64,000 bases of DNA from Halomonas organivorans (GTDB lineage Bacteria > Pseudomonadota > Gammaproteobacteria > Pseudomonadales > Halomonadaceae), in contig NZ_JACHXM010000018.1 of NCBI RefSeq assembly GCF_014192055.1, positions 21,194 to 85,193 on the forward strand, read 5' to 3'. A program made the position numbers and the translations under genes. Shown here piece by piece: positions 41,644 to 50,831 of this stretch. The notes under the pieces are model-generated. The model worked only from the letters and a program-made list of their open reading frames with translations. It was not told where the DNA came from and searched no databases. Within the stretch, counting starts at the first letter, position 1; each line of letters opens with the position of its first letter.

Positions 41644-41952
41644 TCATCCCAGCCAACTACGCCCCACCAGCAACAGCGCGAAGAGCGGCAACGAGGCCCG
41701 GCTCCAGGCCGTTCCGGTTAGCCGCCAGAGGCCACGCTCGCCGGCTTCCAGGGCCAGGGGCCTCAAGAAGGCGCAGCCCAGCGCCCAGCCCCCCAGCACG
41801 ACCATCGGCCACCGCCACGGCCAGGACACCTCCTGCACGAGCCCCGGATGCCACAGCAGCCAGGCCGCCATCCCTGCTGCCAGCAGCAATGCCGCCAGCG
41901 GCCGATCGCCCTGGCCGGAACGCGTCCTCGCCAGGAAAGTCCCGATCATCAT
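41644..41952 (-). CDS. Small membrane protein
   Basis: A 102-residue protein starting MMIGTFLARTRSG at ATG 41952, with three hydrophobic segments: LAALLLAAGMAAWLL, a Trp-rich middle helix (WPMVVLGGWALG) and a C-terminal LPLFALLLVG. Converges on putP. No family recognised. Confidence 0.55.
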   Translation of the reverse strand: MMIGTFLARTRSGQGDRPLAALLLAAGMAAWLLWHPGLVQEVSWPWRWPMVVLGGWALGCAFLRPLALEAGERGLWRLTGTAWSRASLPLFALLLVGRSWLG

Positions 41953-42127
41953 GGTCGCCCCCACAGGCTGTCTTTCCCTCCAGTGAAGCCGAAAATCCTC
42001 GCCTCGGCGAGCCATGTGCAGGAAATGTGAAAACCTGTACAGCATCTTTCTTAATGAAAGTCATGTGAGCAGGGACTTCGATTCACAAAGCGCATCTATC
42101 GCTATCACGGCCATAGCAAAATTTTAC

Positions 42128-42156
42128 AAGACATTTAGAAACAGTGTTTTTATACT
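42128..42156 (+). promoter_or_regulatory. Promoter of the OmpW-like gene
   Basis: -35 AAGACA (42128-42133), 17-bp spacer, -10 TATACT (42151-42156). The surrounding 42030-42170 region is AT-rich for this genome. Confidence 0.6.
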
Positions 42157-42226
42157 CACTATCACCACATGCGAAGGCGTCGAACGACTCGACGCCGGCA
42201 TCCTGGACGACAGAGGGAGACTTCCC

Positions 42227-42835
42227 ATGAACATGACCCGTCTACTCACCGCCACCGTCTTCACCGCGGCCGGCCTCGTCGCCACCCAATCGGCCCTGGC
42301 CTACCAGGCCGGCGACTTCTACGTGCGAGGCGGCATCGCCAAGTCAGAGGTCAAGGACGACAATGGTCGCGTGGCCGGGGGTGACCTGGACGTTTCCGAC
42401 GAGCGCGGATTCACCTACGGTCTCGGCTACCAGTTCCACGACAAGCTGGGCGTAGAACTCAACGGTTCACAGGACGTCGAGCACGACCTGGCCCTGAACG
42501 GTGCGGACATCGGCTCGATCGACCGTCGTCCGGTCAACCTGATGCTCAACTACTACCCGCTGGGCGGTACCGGCTCACGCGTTCAGCCCTATGCCGGCGC
42601 GGGGCTCAACTACACCTCGTTCAACGACGAGACGCTCTCTGGCCTCGATGTCGATGACAGCTACGGCGCAGCCGCACAGGTCGGCGTGGATATGGCCCTG
42701 ACCGATCACCTGCTGATCGGGGCCTTCGCCAACTACGCCAACGTGGACGCCGACGTCAAGCTGAACGGCAACGATGTGGGCAACGCCGAGATCGACCCGG
42801 TCACCGTGGGTGGCGGCCTGACCTACCGCTTCTGA
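42227..42835 (+). CDS. OmpW-like outer-membrane beta barrel
   Basis: A 202-residue protein with a signal peptide (MNMTRLLTATVFTAAGLVA, cleavage near SALA-YQ). Alternating strands of a small barrel follow, with GFTYGLGYQFHDKLGVEL, a periplasmic DNGRV region and the C-terminal aromatic anchor GGGLTYRF, which recruits the BAM machinery. Size and pattern are those of the OmpW family, with acidic loops typical of halophiles. A strong hairpin follows. Confidence 0.85.
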   Translation: MNMTRLLTATVFTAAGLVATQSALAYQAGDFYVRGGIAKSEVKDDNGRVAGGDLDVSDERGFTYGLGYQFHDKLGVELNGSQDVEHDLALNGADIGSIDRRPVNLMLNYYPLGGTGSRVQPYAGAGLNYTSFNDETLSGLDVDDSYGAAAQVGVDMALTDHLLIGAFANYANVDADVKLNGNDVGNAEIDPVTVGGGLTYRF

Positions 42836-42853
42836 TTCCTGCCGCCCCGACAC

Positions 42854-42886
42854 GCAAGAGGCCCGCCATATGGCGGGCCTCTTGCG
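42854..42886. terminator. Bidirectional terminator
   Basis: A 15-bp perfect stem (GCAAGAGGCCCGCC / GGCGGGCCTCTTGC, with an ATAT-type loop), between the OmpW-like gene and the convergent gamma-glutamylcyclotransferase gene. Confidence 0.82.
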
Positions 42887-42905
42887 TCGTGGCCTCGTCA
42901 CGAGG

Positions 42906-43406
42906 CTAGCGCGGCGAGTGGCGCGACAGCCCCAGGGCTTTCAGGGTGGCATCGTCGAGACCGTGAACGGCATCCGTCCTGGCCAGGCGGGCATGGTACT
43001 CGGGGCTCAGGAAGGCCTCGCCGGCCAGCAGGTGCTCGAGATACTCTCGAGCCGGCTTGAGCGCCTCACCGGTGGCTCCCGGGGCGGCGATGTAGACCCA
43101 GGCCTCGATGGCCTCCTGGCCGGTGTGGATGGGCAGGCGATGGCGATCGTAGTCGTGGGGATAGCCCTCGAAGGGGTCCATGCATTCGATCTGCTCGGGG
43201 GCGATGAGCTCGAACAGCGCGCCCTCGACGCGCTGACCGGGTGCGGCCACCACGTTGGCATGGCTGATGCCGGCGATGCGAGAGGCCTTGTCGAAGCGCA
43301 GCGCATGATCGTGCAACACCCCGGGCAGGACACGCCGGGTCGTCCCGATTCGCGCCTCGACGCGGGCCGGATTCATGTTGCTGCCGTAGGCGAAATAGTA
43401 AGGCAT
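42906..43406 (-). CDS. Gamma-glutamylcyclotransferase-like protein
   Basis: A 166-residue protein. ATG 43406 is preferred, with GAGGTGGG upstream. The family glycine loop FAYGSNMNP binds the gamma-glutamyl group, and MDPFEGYPHDYDR carries the catalytic-type Glu. Such enzymes cyclise gamma-glutamyl amines to 5-oxoproline. The exact substrate is unknown. Confidence 0.88.
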   Translation of the reverse strand: MPYYFAYGSNMNPARVEARIGTTRRVLPGVLHDHALRFDKASRIAGISHANVVAAPGQRVEGALFELIAPEQIECMDPFEGYPHDYDRHRLPIHTGQEAIEAWVYIAAPGATGEALKPAREYLEHLLAGEAFLSPEYHARLARTDAVHGLDDATLKALGLSRHSPR

Positions 43407-43464
43407 ACCCACCTCGGATGAAGAATGGCCGACGCGACGGACGCCGTCGTTTGACGGTCCGGTC

Positions 43465-43797
43465 TCAGTTCTCGGTGACCAGCTGATCGATCCGCTCCAC
43501 CGCCTTGCACATCAGCACTCGCTCGCTGGTCTTGGCGCCTTCCTGGATCAGGTAGGCATCCACCGCGGGCGCCACGTCACAGCTGGCCGGCATCGGCGCA
43601 CGGGCCTCCACCAGCGTCTCGAGCCGGGCAATGAACACGAAGCGAAGCCACTGGGGCAACGCCATGGTGTCGATGCAGAACGGCTGGGCGCTATCGAAGG
43701 CCTCCGGCGCGGGCCGCTCCATGCGCCACATGTCGGCCGCCTTCATGGTGGACTCGAGTTCGCGCAGTGCCTGCTCGAGTTCGTCGTGAACGGTCAT
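43465..43797 (-). CDS. YqcC-like protein
   Basis: A 110-residue helical protein starting MTVHDELEQALRELE. It has the YqcC pattern RMERPAPEAFDSAQPFC, IDTMALPQWLRFVFI and a C-terminal helix. Small cytosolic conserved protein of unknown role, downstream of the ABC importer genes in the same direction. Confidence 0.85.
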   Translation of the reverse strand: MTVHDELEQALRELESTMKAADMWRMERPAPEAFDSAQPFCIDTMALPQWLRFVFIARLETLVEARAPMPASCDVAPAVDAYLIQEGAKTSERVLMCKAVERIDQLVTEN

Positions 43798-43864
43798 GGA
43801 AACATCCCTTGGCTGTGGCTGTGTCCCCATTATCCCGCGCGGCCCTCGCCCGGGCCACCCCCGG

Positions 43865-44614
43865 TCAGGAAGACGGCGCAGCCGCCAGCACCTTGCGCAG
43901 GAAATCTCGGGTGCGCGGATCCTCGGGGGCATTGAACAATCTCGAGGGTGGCCCCTGCTCGACGATACGCCCGCCCTCCATGAAGATCACGCGATCGGCC
44001 ACGTCCCGGGCAAAGCCCATCTCGTGGGTGACCACCAGCATGGTCTGCCGCTCGGCGGCGAGCTGCTTCATCAGCGCCAGCACTTCCTCGACCCACTCCG
44101 GATCCAGCGACGAAGTGGGCTCGTCGAACAGGATCACCTCGGCCTGGGCGGCCATGGCCCGGCCGATACCGACCCGCTGCTGCTGCCCACCGGACAGCGA
44201 GGCCGGATAGGCATCGGCCTTGTCGGCCAGGCCGATGCGCTCGAGGATCTCCCGGGCGCGAGCATGGGCGCGGGCCTTGGGCCAGCGATTGACCACGATC
44301 AACCCCTCGGCGATGTTCTCGAGCGCCGTCTTGTTGGCGAACAGCGCATAGTTCTGGAACACGAAGGCCGTGCGACGCCGCGCAGCCAGGATATCGGCGC
44401 GACTGGCCCGGGTGACGTCGACGTCCAGGTCACCGAGCGTCAGCCGGCCGGCGTCGGGCCGCTCCAGGAAGTTGAGGCAGCGCAGCAGGGTCGACTTGCC
44501 GGTGCCGGAGGGACCGATCACCACGATGATCTCGCCCCGGTCGATCTCGAGATCGATGCCGTCGAGCACGGTGGCATCGCCGAAGCGCTTGACGAGATTG
44601 GCTACCTTGATCAT
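43865..44614 (-). CDS. Polar amino-acid ABC transporter ATPase
   Basis: A 249-residue ATPase starting [14 protein letters not shown]. Walker [11 protein letters not shown]-loop NYALF, signature [14 protein letters not shown] and Walker [13 protein letters not shown] are all present, then the H-loop [15 protein letters not shown] of HisP/GlnQ-type. Its ATG overlaps the permease stop, so the two are coupled. Confidence 0.93.
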   Translation of the reverse strand: MIKVANLVKRFGDATVLDGIDLEIDRGEIIVVIGPSGTGKSTLLRCLNFLERPDAGRLTLGDLDVDVTRASRADILAARRRTAFVFQNYALFANKTALENIAEGLIVVNRWPKARAHARAREILERIGLADKADAYPASLSGGQQQRVGIGRAMAAQAEVILFDEPTSSLDPEWVEEVLALMKQLAAERQTMLVVTHEMGFARDVADRVIFMEGGRIVEQGPPSRLFNAPEDPRTRDFLRKVLAAAPSS

Positions 44615-45285
44615 CTGCGATACGCCTCGTTGAGCCGCCACTCCAGGCGCCGCTGGCACCAGGCCAGCAGCTCGACGATCCCCCAGTAGATCACCGCCAC
44701 GGTAATGAAGGCCTCGAAGTAGAGGAAACTGCCGGCGGCCTCCTTCTGGGTCGCTCCCATCAGCTCGGTGACCCCGAGGGTGAACGCCAGGGAAGTGGCC
44801 TTGATCATGTCGATGAAGTAGTTCATCAGCGTCGGCACCGCCACTCGGGTGGCCTGTGGCAGCACGATGCGCCGCATCAGCTGGGCGTTGGTCATGCCGA
44901 TCGACAGTGCCGCCTCGGTCTGGCTGCGGTCGACGCCAACGATGGCGGCACGGATCGACTCCGCCATGTAGGCGGAGAAGTGCAGGGTCAAGCCCATGAT
45001 GGTGGCGGTGATGCCGTTGATCTGGGTCAGGAAGGACAGTACCTGGGGCAGGCCGTAGTAGAACAGGAACAGCTGCACCAGCAACGGCGTACCGCGGAAG
45101 AAGGAAATGAACAGCAGGGTGATGCCGTTCAGACCCGGAATCCTCAGCACCCGGATCACCGCCAGGCCGCAGGCCAGTGCCAGGGCCAGCACCATTCCCG
45201 CCATCGCCATGCCCAGGGTAAGCGGCAGGTAGCTCAGCAGGATGGGCACCAGCCCCAGCATGTAGTCGAAATCGAGCACGCTCAT
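44611..45285 (-). CDS. Polar amino-acid ABC transporter permease
   Basis: A 224-residue permease of HisM/GlnP type with about 5 TM segments. The EAA loop near the C-terminus reads [20 protein letters not shown]. It is the only permease in the set, so it probably forms a homodimer with the ATPase. Confidence 0.93.
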   Translation of the reverse strand: MSVLDFDYMLGLVPILLSYLPLTLGMAMAGMVLALALACGLAVIRVLRIPGLNGITLLFISFFRGTPLLVQLFLFYYGLPQVLSFLTQINGITATIMGLTLHFSAYMAESIRAAIVGVDRSQTEAALSIGMTNAQLMRRIVLPQATRVAVPTLMNYFIDMIKATSLAFTLGVTELMGATQKEAAGSFLYFEAFITVAVIYWGIVELLAWCQRRLEWRLNEAYRR

Positions 45286-45303
45286 ATCGGGCGCCTGCGC
45301 TCC

Positions 45304-46062
45304 TCAGGGCCGGGTGATGTCGGTGCCGAACCAGTGCTCGGAGATCTCGGCCAGGGTGCCATCCTCGCGCAGCGTCGAGAGTGCTGCATCGACCTGGTCG
45401 CGCAGGGCACGATCCCGCTCGGTGTCGCGGAACGGCAGGGCGTTGCGAATCTCGGAGAACGGCTGCCCGGCCAGTGCCAACGGAAGCGGCTTCTCCTTGA
45501 TCACCTGGCTGGCGCTGACGCGGTCCATGACGAAGGCATCGACGCGACCGAGCGCCGTATCCTGCTCGATGTTGCTCTCATAGGTACGAATGTCGATCTC
45601 GTCGGCATAGGGCAGTTCGCGCAACAGCTGCTCGTAGTTGGAACCGAGGTTGACCGCCACGGTCTTGCCGCGCAGGTCCTCGACCCCGCCGATCGCTTCG
45701 TTGCCCTTCTTGACCACCACTTGGGCCCCGTCATAGACGTAAGGCTGCGTGAAGGCATACTTCGCTTCGCGCTCCTCGGTGATGGTGATCTGGTTGGCGA
45801 TGGTATCGATGCGGCCGGACTCCAGCATGCCGAACAGGCCAGAAAAGTTGGCGGTGACGAATTCCACCTCGGTGCCCATCTCTTCGGCCACCGCCTCCAT
45901 CACATCGACCTCGAAGCCCTTGAGGGTATCCTGCTCGACGAAGGTGAAGGGAAAGTAGCCGCCGGACATGCCGACCTTGAGCGTATCTTCCTCGGCGGCG
46001 GCACCGCCGGCGAAAGCGATGGCACCGGCGGACACCAGCGCCATGGCAAAGGAGCGAAGCAT
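45304..46062 (-). CDS. Amino-acid ABC substrate-binding protein (cystine-type possible)
   Basis: A 252-residue periplasmic protein with a signal peptide (cleavage near GGAAA-EE). The SBP bac_3 start is [20 protein letters not shown], and a [20 protein letters not shown] segment follows. The E. coli FliY/TcyJ cystine family has similar order, but substrate cannot be fixed. First gene of the operon; GGAGG stands before the ATG. Confidence 0.85.
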   Translation of the reverse strand: MLRSFAMALVSAGAIAFAGGAAAEEDTLKVGMSGGYFPFTFVEQDTLKGFEVDVMEAVAEEMGTEVEFVTANFSGLFGMLESGRIDTIANQITITEEREAKYAFTQPYVYDGAQVVVKKGNEAIGGVEDLRGKTVAVNLGSNYEQLLRELPYADEIDIRTYESNIEQDTALGRVDAFVMDRVSASQVIKEKPLPLALAGQPFSEIRNALPFRDTERDRALRDQVDAALSTLREDGTLAEISEHWFGTDITRP

Positions 46063-46387
46063 GACGACCTCCTGCTTTAACAGAGTTTTATGGAATAAAA
46101 ACCCACTGCCTATATTCCACTTCGGCTTTTACCATAGAGAAAATTCCAGGCGATGGCCAATAGTGGACAATTATGCCTGCCATAGGCGGAGTCCGCAGGT
46201 GATTCATTCACAACAACGCTGAACGTCCCTGTGGATAACCACTGGAAAGCTGCCGCCAGCCCCGTCCCTCAGGGCCTGTCGGACAATCGATCAGGAATTG
46301 ATCAATGCCATCCTCCGTATCACATCCCGCGGGCTGACAGGAGAGGGGCGCCGCGGTAGAGTGCACGGTCCGAGACGGGGAGACAGC
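46063..46387. promoter_or_regulatory. Divergent control region between amino-acid importer and DUF3549 gene
   Basis: Minus side: an inverted repeat TGGAATA (46091-46097) / TATTCCA (46113-46119) lies just upstream of the importer gene and overlaps an ATATAG -10-like stretch; possible operator. Plus side: promoter CTGACA (46334-46339), 17-bp spacer, TAGAGT (46357-46362), 26 nt before ATG 46388. The 46120-46330 stretch between shows no other site. Confidence 0.5.
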
Positions 46388-47431
46388 ATGCAGCCGATCG
46401 ACAGCCTTCACGACTTCTTTACCCGCACCGGGGCCGAGGTAACGCTCTACCATCTGGGGCGTCGCGTCGAGCCCTGTGCGCTCGCCAGCCTGGCGGCCCT
46501 GGAGCACGACGGCCAGCCCTGGCCGCAACCCTGGCAGGGCAAGGCCCGGTTGGCGATGGTGTTCCGTCTCGGCGAACTCGCCGACCCGCTGATCTGGTTC
46601 CTGGATCTGCCGCTGGACGAACAGGGACGACTGGACCCGGCCCCTCGTGACGCCTTCCTGCAGCGCCTGCTCGAGACCCTGGGGCGCAACGTCCAGGGGC
46701 TTGGGCGCGAGGACGGCGAGACGATCGACAACCTGATGAAGGACAACCCCCTGGCCTTCACCCCTGCCCTGCCCTTCCAGGCCGTGCTGCACGCCCGCGC
46801 CAGCCACGACCTGGGCCATCCAGCCAGCCAGCACCTGGAGCCGGCAGAGGCCTATCTGGAGGGGCAGCAGGACCTGGACTGGCGGGCGCTGGGCCTGCAG
46901 GGCCTGGCCGACTTCGCGGTGCGCATGGACGCCGCCCAGGCCGAGCGGCTGGCGACTCGGCTGCCGGCCCTGCCCGGCGAGGTCCTCACTTCACTGTGCT
47001 ACTGTCTGGAGCATGTGTCCGTGGGCACCTCACTGGGCGAGGCACTGCGCGCCCGGGGCGAGGCGGCCGCCGATGCCGGTGACGTCGAGGAATTCTGCGC
47101 CTGCGTGCGAGCCGTCTCGGGGGCCGGCGACGAACTGGTCGGCGCCTGGTATGACGATCTGCTCGCCGATTCGAAGGCCTGCGGCCCGGACTTGCTGGCC
47201 GCCATCGCCGGACGCGGCTGGCGCCATCTCGAAGACGGCGAGCGGCTGCCGCGTTACCTGACCCGGCTTGCCGAACTGCCGCGGACCGACTTCACCGCCG
47301 TGGCACGGGACCTGGCGTTGATCCCGCGCCTGCGCCTGCCGGTCCTGATGACACTGCGCGAGGCCGAGCCGGACTCGGCGATCGGCCGCCGCCTGGCCGG
47401 CCTGCCCCGCCAAGGACGCCACGAGGAGTGA
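46388..47431 (+). CDS. DUF3549 family protein
   Basis: A 347-residue cytosolic protein starting MQPIDSLHDFFTRTG. It fits DUF3549: an IWFLDLPLDEQGRLDPAPRD segment, then EDGETIDNLMKDNPLAF and a long helical repeat-like C-terminus. It ends 4 nt before the rimB-like gene, so the three genes form a unit. Function unknown. Confidence 0.87.
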   Translation: MQPIDSLHDFFTRTGAEVTLYHLGRRVEPCALASLAALEHDGQPWPQPWQGKARLAMVFRLGELADPLIWFLDLPLDEQGRLDPAPRDAFLQRLLETLGRNVQGLGREDGETIDNLMKDNPLAFTPALPFQAVLHARASHDLGHPASQHLEPAEAYLEGQQDLDWRALGLQGLADFAVRMDAAQAERLATRLPALPGEVLTSLCYCLEHVSVGTSLGEALRARGEAAADAGDVEEFCACVRAVSGAGDELVGAWYDDLLADSKACGPDLLAAIAGRGWRHLEDGERLPRYLTRLAELPRTDFTAVARDLALIPRLRLPVLMTLREAEPDSAIGRRLAGLPRQGRHEE

Positions 47432-47435
47432 GTCA

Positions 47436-47873
47436 ATGAAGGAGCTGCCCTATCAGGCCAAGGCGGTGATCGGCCGCCGCGAGATGGTGACATTGCCGGA
47501 ACTCGGCCTGACACTGTGCGCCAAGGCCGACACCGGTGCGCGCACCTCGGCGCTGCACGCCGAGGACATCGAGTCCTACGAGGAGGACGGCCACCTGTGG
47601 GTGAGTTTCACCACCCGCGGCGGCGGGCCGACCAGCCCGCCCCACGTGTTCCGGGTGCACCTCCACGATCGACGCCGAGTCACCAGTTCCAACGGCCAGG
47701 CCGAATGGCGCTATGTGATTCGCACGCCCATGCAACTCGGTGAACTGGAATTCCTGGTCGAGCTGACGCTCACCGACCGCCGCAACATGCGCCACCCCAT
47801 GCTGCTCGGGCGGCGCGCCCTGCGTCGGCTGCTGGTGGCGCCCGGCGCCGGCTTCCTGCACGGCGAACCCTGA
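47436..47873 (+). CDS. RimB-like retropepsin protease
   Basis: A 145-residue aspartic-type protease: [18 protein letters not shown] with the DTGA active site and [12 protein letters not shown] as the second conserved region. RimB trims the poly-glutamate tails that RimK adds to ribosomal protein S6. It is followed by rimK after 26 nt, a usual pairing. Confidence 0.9.
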   Translation: MKELPYQAKAVIGRREMVTLPELGLTLCAKADTGARTSALHAEDIESYEEDGHLWVSFTTRGGGPTSPPHVFRVHLHDRRRVTSSNGQAEWRYVIRTPMQLGELEFLVELTLTDRRNMRHPMLLGRRALRRLLVAPGAGFLHGEP

Positions 47874-47899
47874 TACTGGCCATTGGCAACGGAGGCCTC

Positions 47900-48808
47900 A
47901 TGCATATCGCGCTGCTGTCTCGCAATCGCAAGCTCTATTCCACTCGCCGGCTGATCGAGGCCGCCGAGCAAAGGGGACACACCACGCGAGTGGTCGATAC
48001 CCTGCGCTGCTACATGAGCATCGCCTCGCATCATCCCTCGATCCATTACAAGGGCGCGGAGCTCGAGCCGTTCGACGCCGTGATCCCCCGCATTGGCGCC
48101 TCGATCACCTTCTATGGCTGTGCCGTGCTGCGCCAGTTCGAGATGATGGGGACGCCAGTACTCAACGACAGCGTGGCCATCACCCGCTCGCGGGACAAGC
48201 TGCGTTCGCTGCAGTTGCTGTCGCGCAAGGGCATCGGCCTGCCTGTGACCGGCTTCGCCCACTCGCCGGACGACATTCCCGACCTGATCACCATGGTCCG
48301 AGGGGCCCCTCTGGTGATCAAGCTGCTCGAGGGCACCCAGGGCATCGGCGTCGTGCTGGCCGAGACCAACCAGGCCGCCGAGTCGGTGATCCAGGCCTTC
48401 ATGGGCATGAAGGCCAACATCATGGTCCAGGAGTACATCAAGGAGGCCAAGGGCGCCGACATCCGCTGCCTGGTGATCGGCGACAAGGTCGTGGCCTCGA
48501 TGAAGCGCCAGGCCGCCGAAGGCGAGTTTCGCTCCAACCTGCATCGTGGCGGCAGCGCCAGCGTGATCCGCATCACTCCGGAGGAACGCTCCACGGCGAT
48601 CCGCGCCGCCAAGGCCATGGGCCTGAGGGTCGCCGGCGTCGACCTTCTGCGCTCCAACCATGGGCCCGTGATCATGGAGGTGAATTCCTCACCCGGCCTG
48701 CAGGGAATCGAGACCGCCACCGGCAAGGACATCGCCGGACTGATCATCGAACACCTGGAAAAGAGTTCAGTTCCCCGTCGCAAGGCGCCACCCAAGCCTA
48801 AAGGCTAA
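47900..48808 (+). CDS. rimK: Ribosomal protein S6 glutamate ligase RimK
   Basis: A 302-residue ATP-grasp ligase starting [15 protein letters not shown]. The pre-ATP-grasp domain has [18 protein letters not shown]. The ATP-grasp core shows [19 protein letters not shown], then [19 protein letters not shown] and the metal-binding [14 protein letters not shown]. It adds Glu to the C-terminus of S6. The length is normal. Confidence 0.95.
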   Translation: MHIALLSRNRKLYSTRRLIEAAEQRGHTTRVVDTLRCYMSIASHHPSIHYKGAELEPFDAVIPRIGASITFYGCAVLRQFEMMGTPVLNDSVAITRSRDKLRSLQLLSRKGIGLPVTGFAHSPDDIPDLITMVRGAPLVIKLLEGTQGIGVVLAETNQAAESVIQAFMGMKANIMVQEYIKEAKGADIRCLVIGDKVVASMKRQAAEGEFRSNLHRGGSASVIRITPEERSTAIRAAKAMGLRVAGVDLLRSNHGPVIMEVNSSPGLQGIETATGKDIAGLIIEHLEKSSVPRRKAPPKPKG

Positions 48809-48896
48809 GCCGCATCGCACAATAAATTGGTCGTGGGGGGTGGCAAAAGGCCGGCGACACCCCCACAATCTGCGTCACCGGAGGAGGTGACCGCCC

Positions 48897-49343
48897 ATGT
48901 TTCTCGATAATCGCCAGGTGGCGATGGACAGCGTCCTCGAGGCGCTGGCCGACAGCATCGACTATTTCCAGGATAACCATGAGCGCCTGAGGCCAAGCCT
49001 GCGTCAGGCCCTGCAGCCCTATTTCGAGACCCGCAAGTCATCGATGCGCCGGCTACAGGAGCTGGCCCGCAAGCACCTCGACCTTCTCCCCCGCGATGCC
49101 GATGTCGAGCGCGACGACTACATGTGGCTCTGGAGCCGCCTGAAGAGCTTCGTCGGCGACGACAGCCAGGTGCTGATCAATGAACTGCTGGAACAGGAGC
49201 GGGTGCTGATGCAGGCGCTATCGACCCTGTTCACCCACCCGCTGCCCGACCCCATCGAACCGGTCATCGAGGAGTGCTGGAAGCACTGTCGGTCGCTGAT
49301 TCGTGAACTCTATCGTCAGCAGAAGAAGCATCAGAAGCGCTGA
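48897..49343 (+). CDS. Helical protein, four-helix type
   Basis: A 148-residue protein with AGGAGGTG upstream of ATG 48897. Long helices (MDSVLEALADSIDYFQDNHE, SMRRLQELARKHLDLLPRD) suggest a four-helix bundle. The C-terminus is basic (YRQQKKHQKR). Its last 80 nt are antisense to the SanA-like gene. Function unknown. Confidence 0.7.
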   Translation: MFLDNRQVAMDSVLEALADSIDYFQDNHERLRPSLRQALQPYFETRKSSMRRLQELARKHLDLLPRDADVERDDYMWLWSRLKSFVGDDSQVLINELLEQERVLMQALSTLFTHPLPDPIEPVIEECWKHCRSLIRELYRQQKKHQKR

Positions 49344-50019
49344 GCGCATCCTGAGGCACGACCTGCAGCGGCTCTTCGGGTCCCAGGAAATGGGGCTCGC
49401 GCCCCCAGACATAGAGATCCCCCAGGGTCGCCACCCGAGCGACCCATTCCCGCGCCCTCAGCCATAACACGCCTTCGGAGGGACGCTCCGGTGCCGCGCA
49501 GCCACGCGCCTCGAGGCCCAGCGCCTCGGCGATGAACAGCGCCCGCGGCAGATGCCAGGACTGGGTGATCAACAGCGCCCGATCCACCGCGAACACGTCC
49601 CGGGCCCGAGACAGGGTGTCGAAGGTGCTGAAGCCGGCGTAGTCCAGGGTCATGGCGGCGTCGGGCACCTCCCGCTTGCGCAGGTCCCGCCACATGGTCA
49701 CCGGTTCGTTGTAGTAGCGGGTGCTGTTGTCACCGGAGAGCAGCAGGTGCATCACCCGCCCCTGCCGGTAAAGCCGCGCTGCCGCCTGCATGCGCCCCTC
49801 GAAGTGCGGGTTGCGCTCACCGCTGCGCGTCCAATGGGAAGTACCGAACACGATGCCGACCCGCTCCGGACCACATTGGCCAGGCTGCGCGTCGATCCGC
49901 TCTCGCGTCTCGGACAGCATCCACAGGTTGGCCCCCACGAACAGTAAAATCGCCAGGAGCGCGAGCGCCCCCAGCGACATCAGCAGTCCCCTGACACCTT
50001 TCCACAATAAGATGGGCAT
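49264..50019 (-). CDS. SanA/YdcF-like DUF218 envelope protein
   Basis: A 251-residue protein with an N-terminal TM segment (SLGALALLAILLFVGANLWM) and a periplasmic DUF218 domain: GIVFGTSHWTRSG, a HLLLSGDN segment, then ALLITQSWHLPRALFIAEAL. E. coli SanA/ElyC act in envelope integrity. The 3' end overlaps the helical-protein gene on the other strand. Confidence 0.85.
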   Translation of the reverse strand: MPILLWKGVRGLLMSLGALALLAILLFVGANLWMLSETRERIDAQPGQCGPERVGIVFGTSHWTRSGERNPHFEGRMQAAARLYRQGRVMHLLLSGDNSTRYYNEPVTMWRDLRKREVPDAAMTLDYAGFSTFDTLSRARDVFAVDRALLITQSWHLPRALFIAEALGLEARGCAAPERPSEGVLWLRAREWVARVATLGDLYVWGREPHFLGPEEPLQVVPQDALSASDASSADDRVHESATDSASSTPR

Positions 50020-50243
50020 CCGCCTTTCCTGATTGGCTTACCATAGCGACGATTCATGCCGCGAGCGTCGAGTGGCCGGCCGTTGCCGGCGCCGCGTGGA
50101 CCGATGAAGATGACGAAGATCCGAGGCTTCGACACCTCGGCGGCCGGAATGGCTTGGTTCGTTCCCGCAGAACCTACGCACTTCCTCATTCCCGATGGGG
50201 CGTCGAGCACCGCCATGAATCGCATTGTGGTGAAATGTTGCGG

Positions 50244-50816
50244 TTAAAACATGCCGAGCTCGAGCTTTGCTTCATCGCTCATCATCTCACGGCTCCAGGG
50301 CGGGTCGAAGACGATCTCGGTGTGCACCTGGCTGATCTGCGGGGCACCAAGAATCTTGTGGCGGGCATCGGCGGCGATGACGTCGCCCATGCCGCACCCC
50401 GGCGCGGTCAGCGTCATGCGGATGGTGACGATGCGCTCTCCGGTGATCAGCCGCTCGATGCGGCAGCCGTAGACCAGGCCGAGCTCGACGATATCGACCG
50501 GGATCTCGGGATCGAAGCAGGTGCGCAGCTGATCCCAGACGAATCGCTCGATCTGCTCCTCGGAGGCATCCTCGGGCAGGGTCGGCCGCGGCAGGGCCTC
50601 GAGCCCCAAGGCATCCAGGTTGCTGCCCTCGATCAGGTAGAGCCGTCCCTCATGCCCCACGCTGACCGAGTTGCCCTTGGCCTGCATCACGCTGATCTCG
50701 CTGTCCTCGTCAAGCGTCACCGTCTTGCCGAAGGGGATGGAGATGACCTCGACGTCACGCTGCAGGGGCAGGACCTGCCCCTTGCTCAACGCTGCCAATG
50801 GATCGGTATCGCTCAT
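50244..50816 (-). CDS. sufT: SufT-type Fe-S assembly protein
   Basis: A 190-residue protein. The C-terminal DUF59 domain has CFDPEIPVDIVELGLVYG and LTAPGCGMGDVI, with the conserved Cys. SufT helps Fe-S maturation under high demand. It is the last gene of the cluster, in the position often held by a SufE-type partner. Confidence 0.9.
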   Translation of the reverse strand: MSDTDPLAALSKGQVLPLQRDVEVISIPFGKTVTLDEDSEISVMQAKGNSVSVGHEGRLYLIEGSNLDALGLEALPRPTLPEDASEEQIERFVWDQLRTCFDPEIPVDIVELGLVYGCRIERLITGERIVTIRMTLTAPGCGMGDVIAADARHKILGAPQISQVHTEIVFDPPWSREMMSDEAKLELGMF

Positions 50817-50831
50817 GTGTCTCCCTTTGGC

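Noticed and set aside
50056..50247. A 63-codon plus-strand frame between the SanA-like gene and sufT
   Set aside because: No ribosome binding site and no recognisable domain; the 224-nt gap shows no clear gene.
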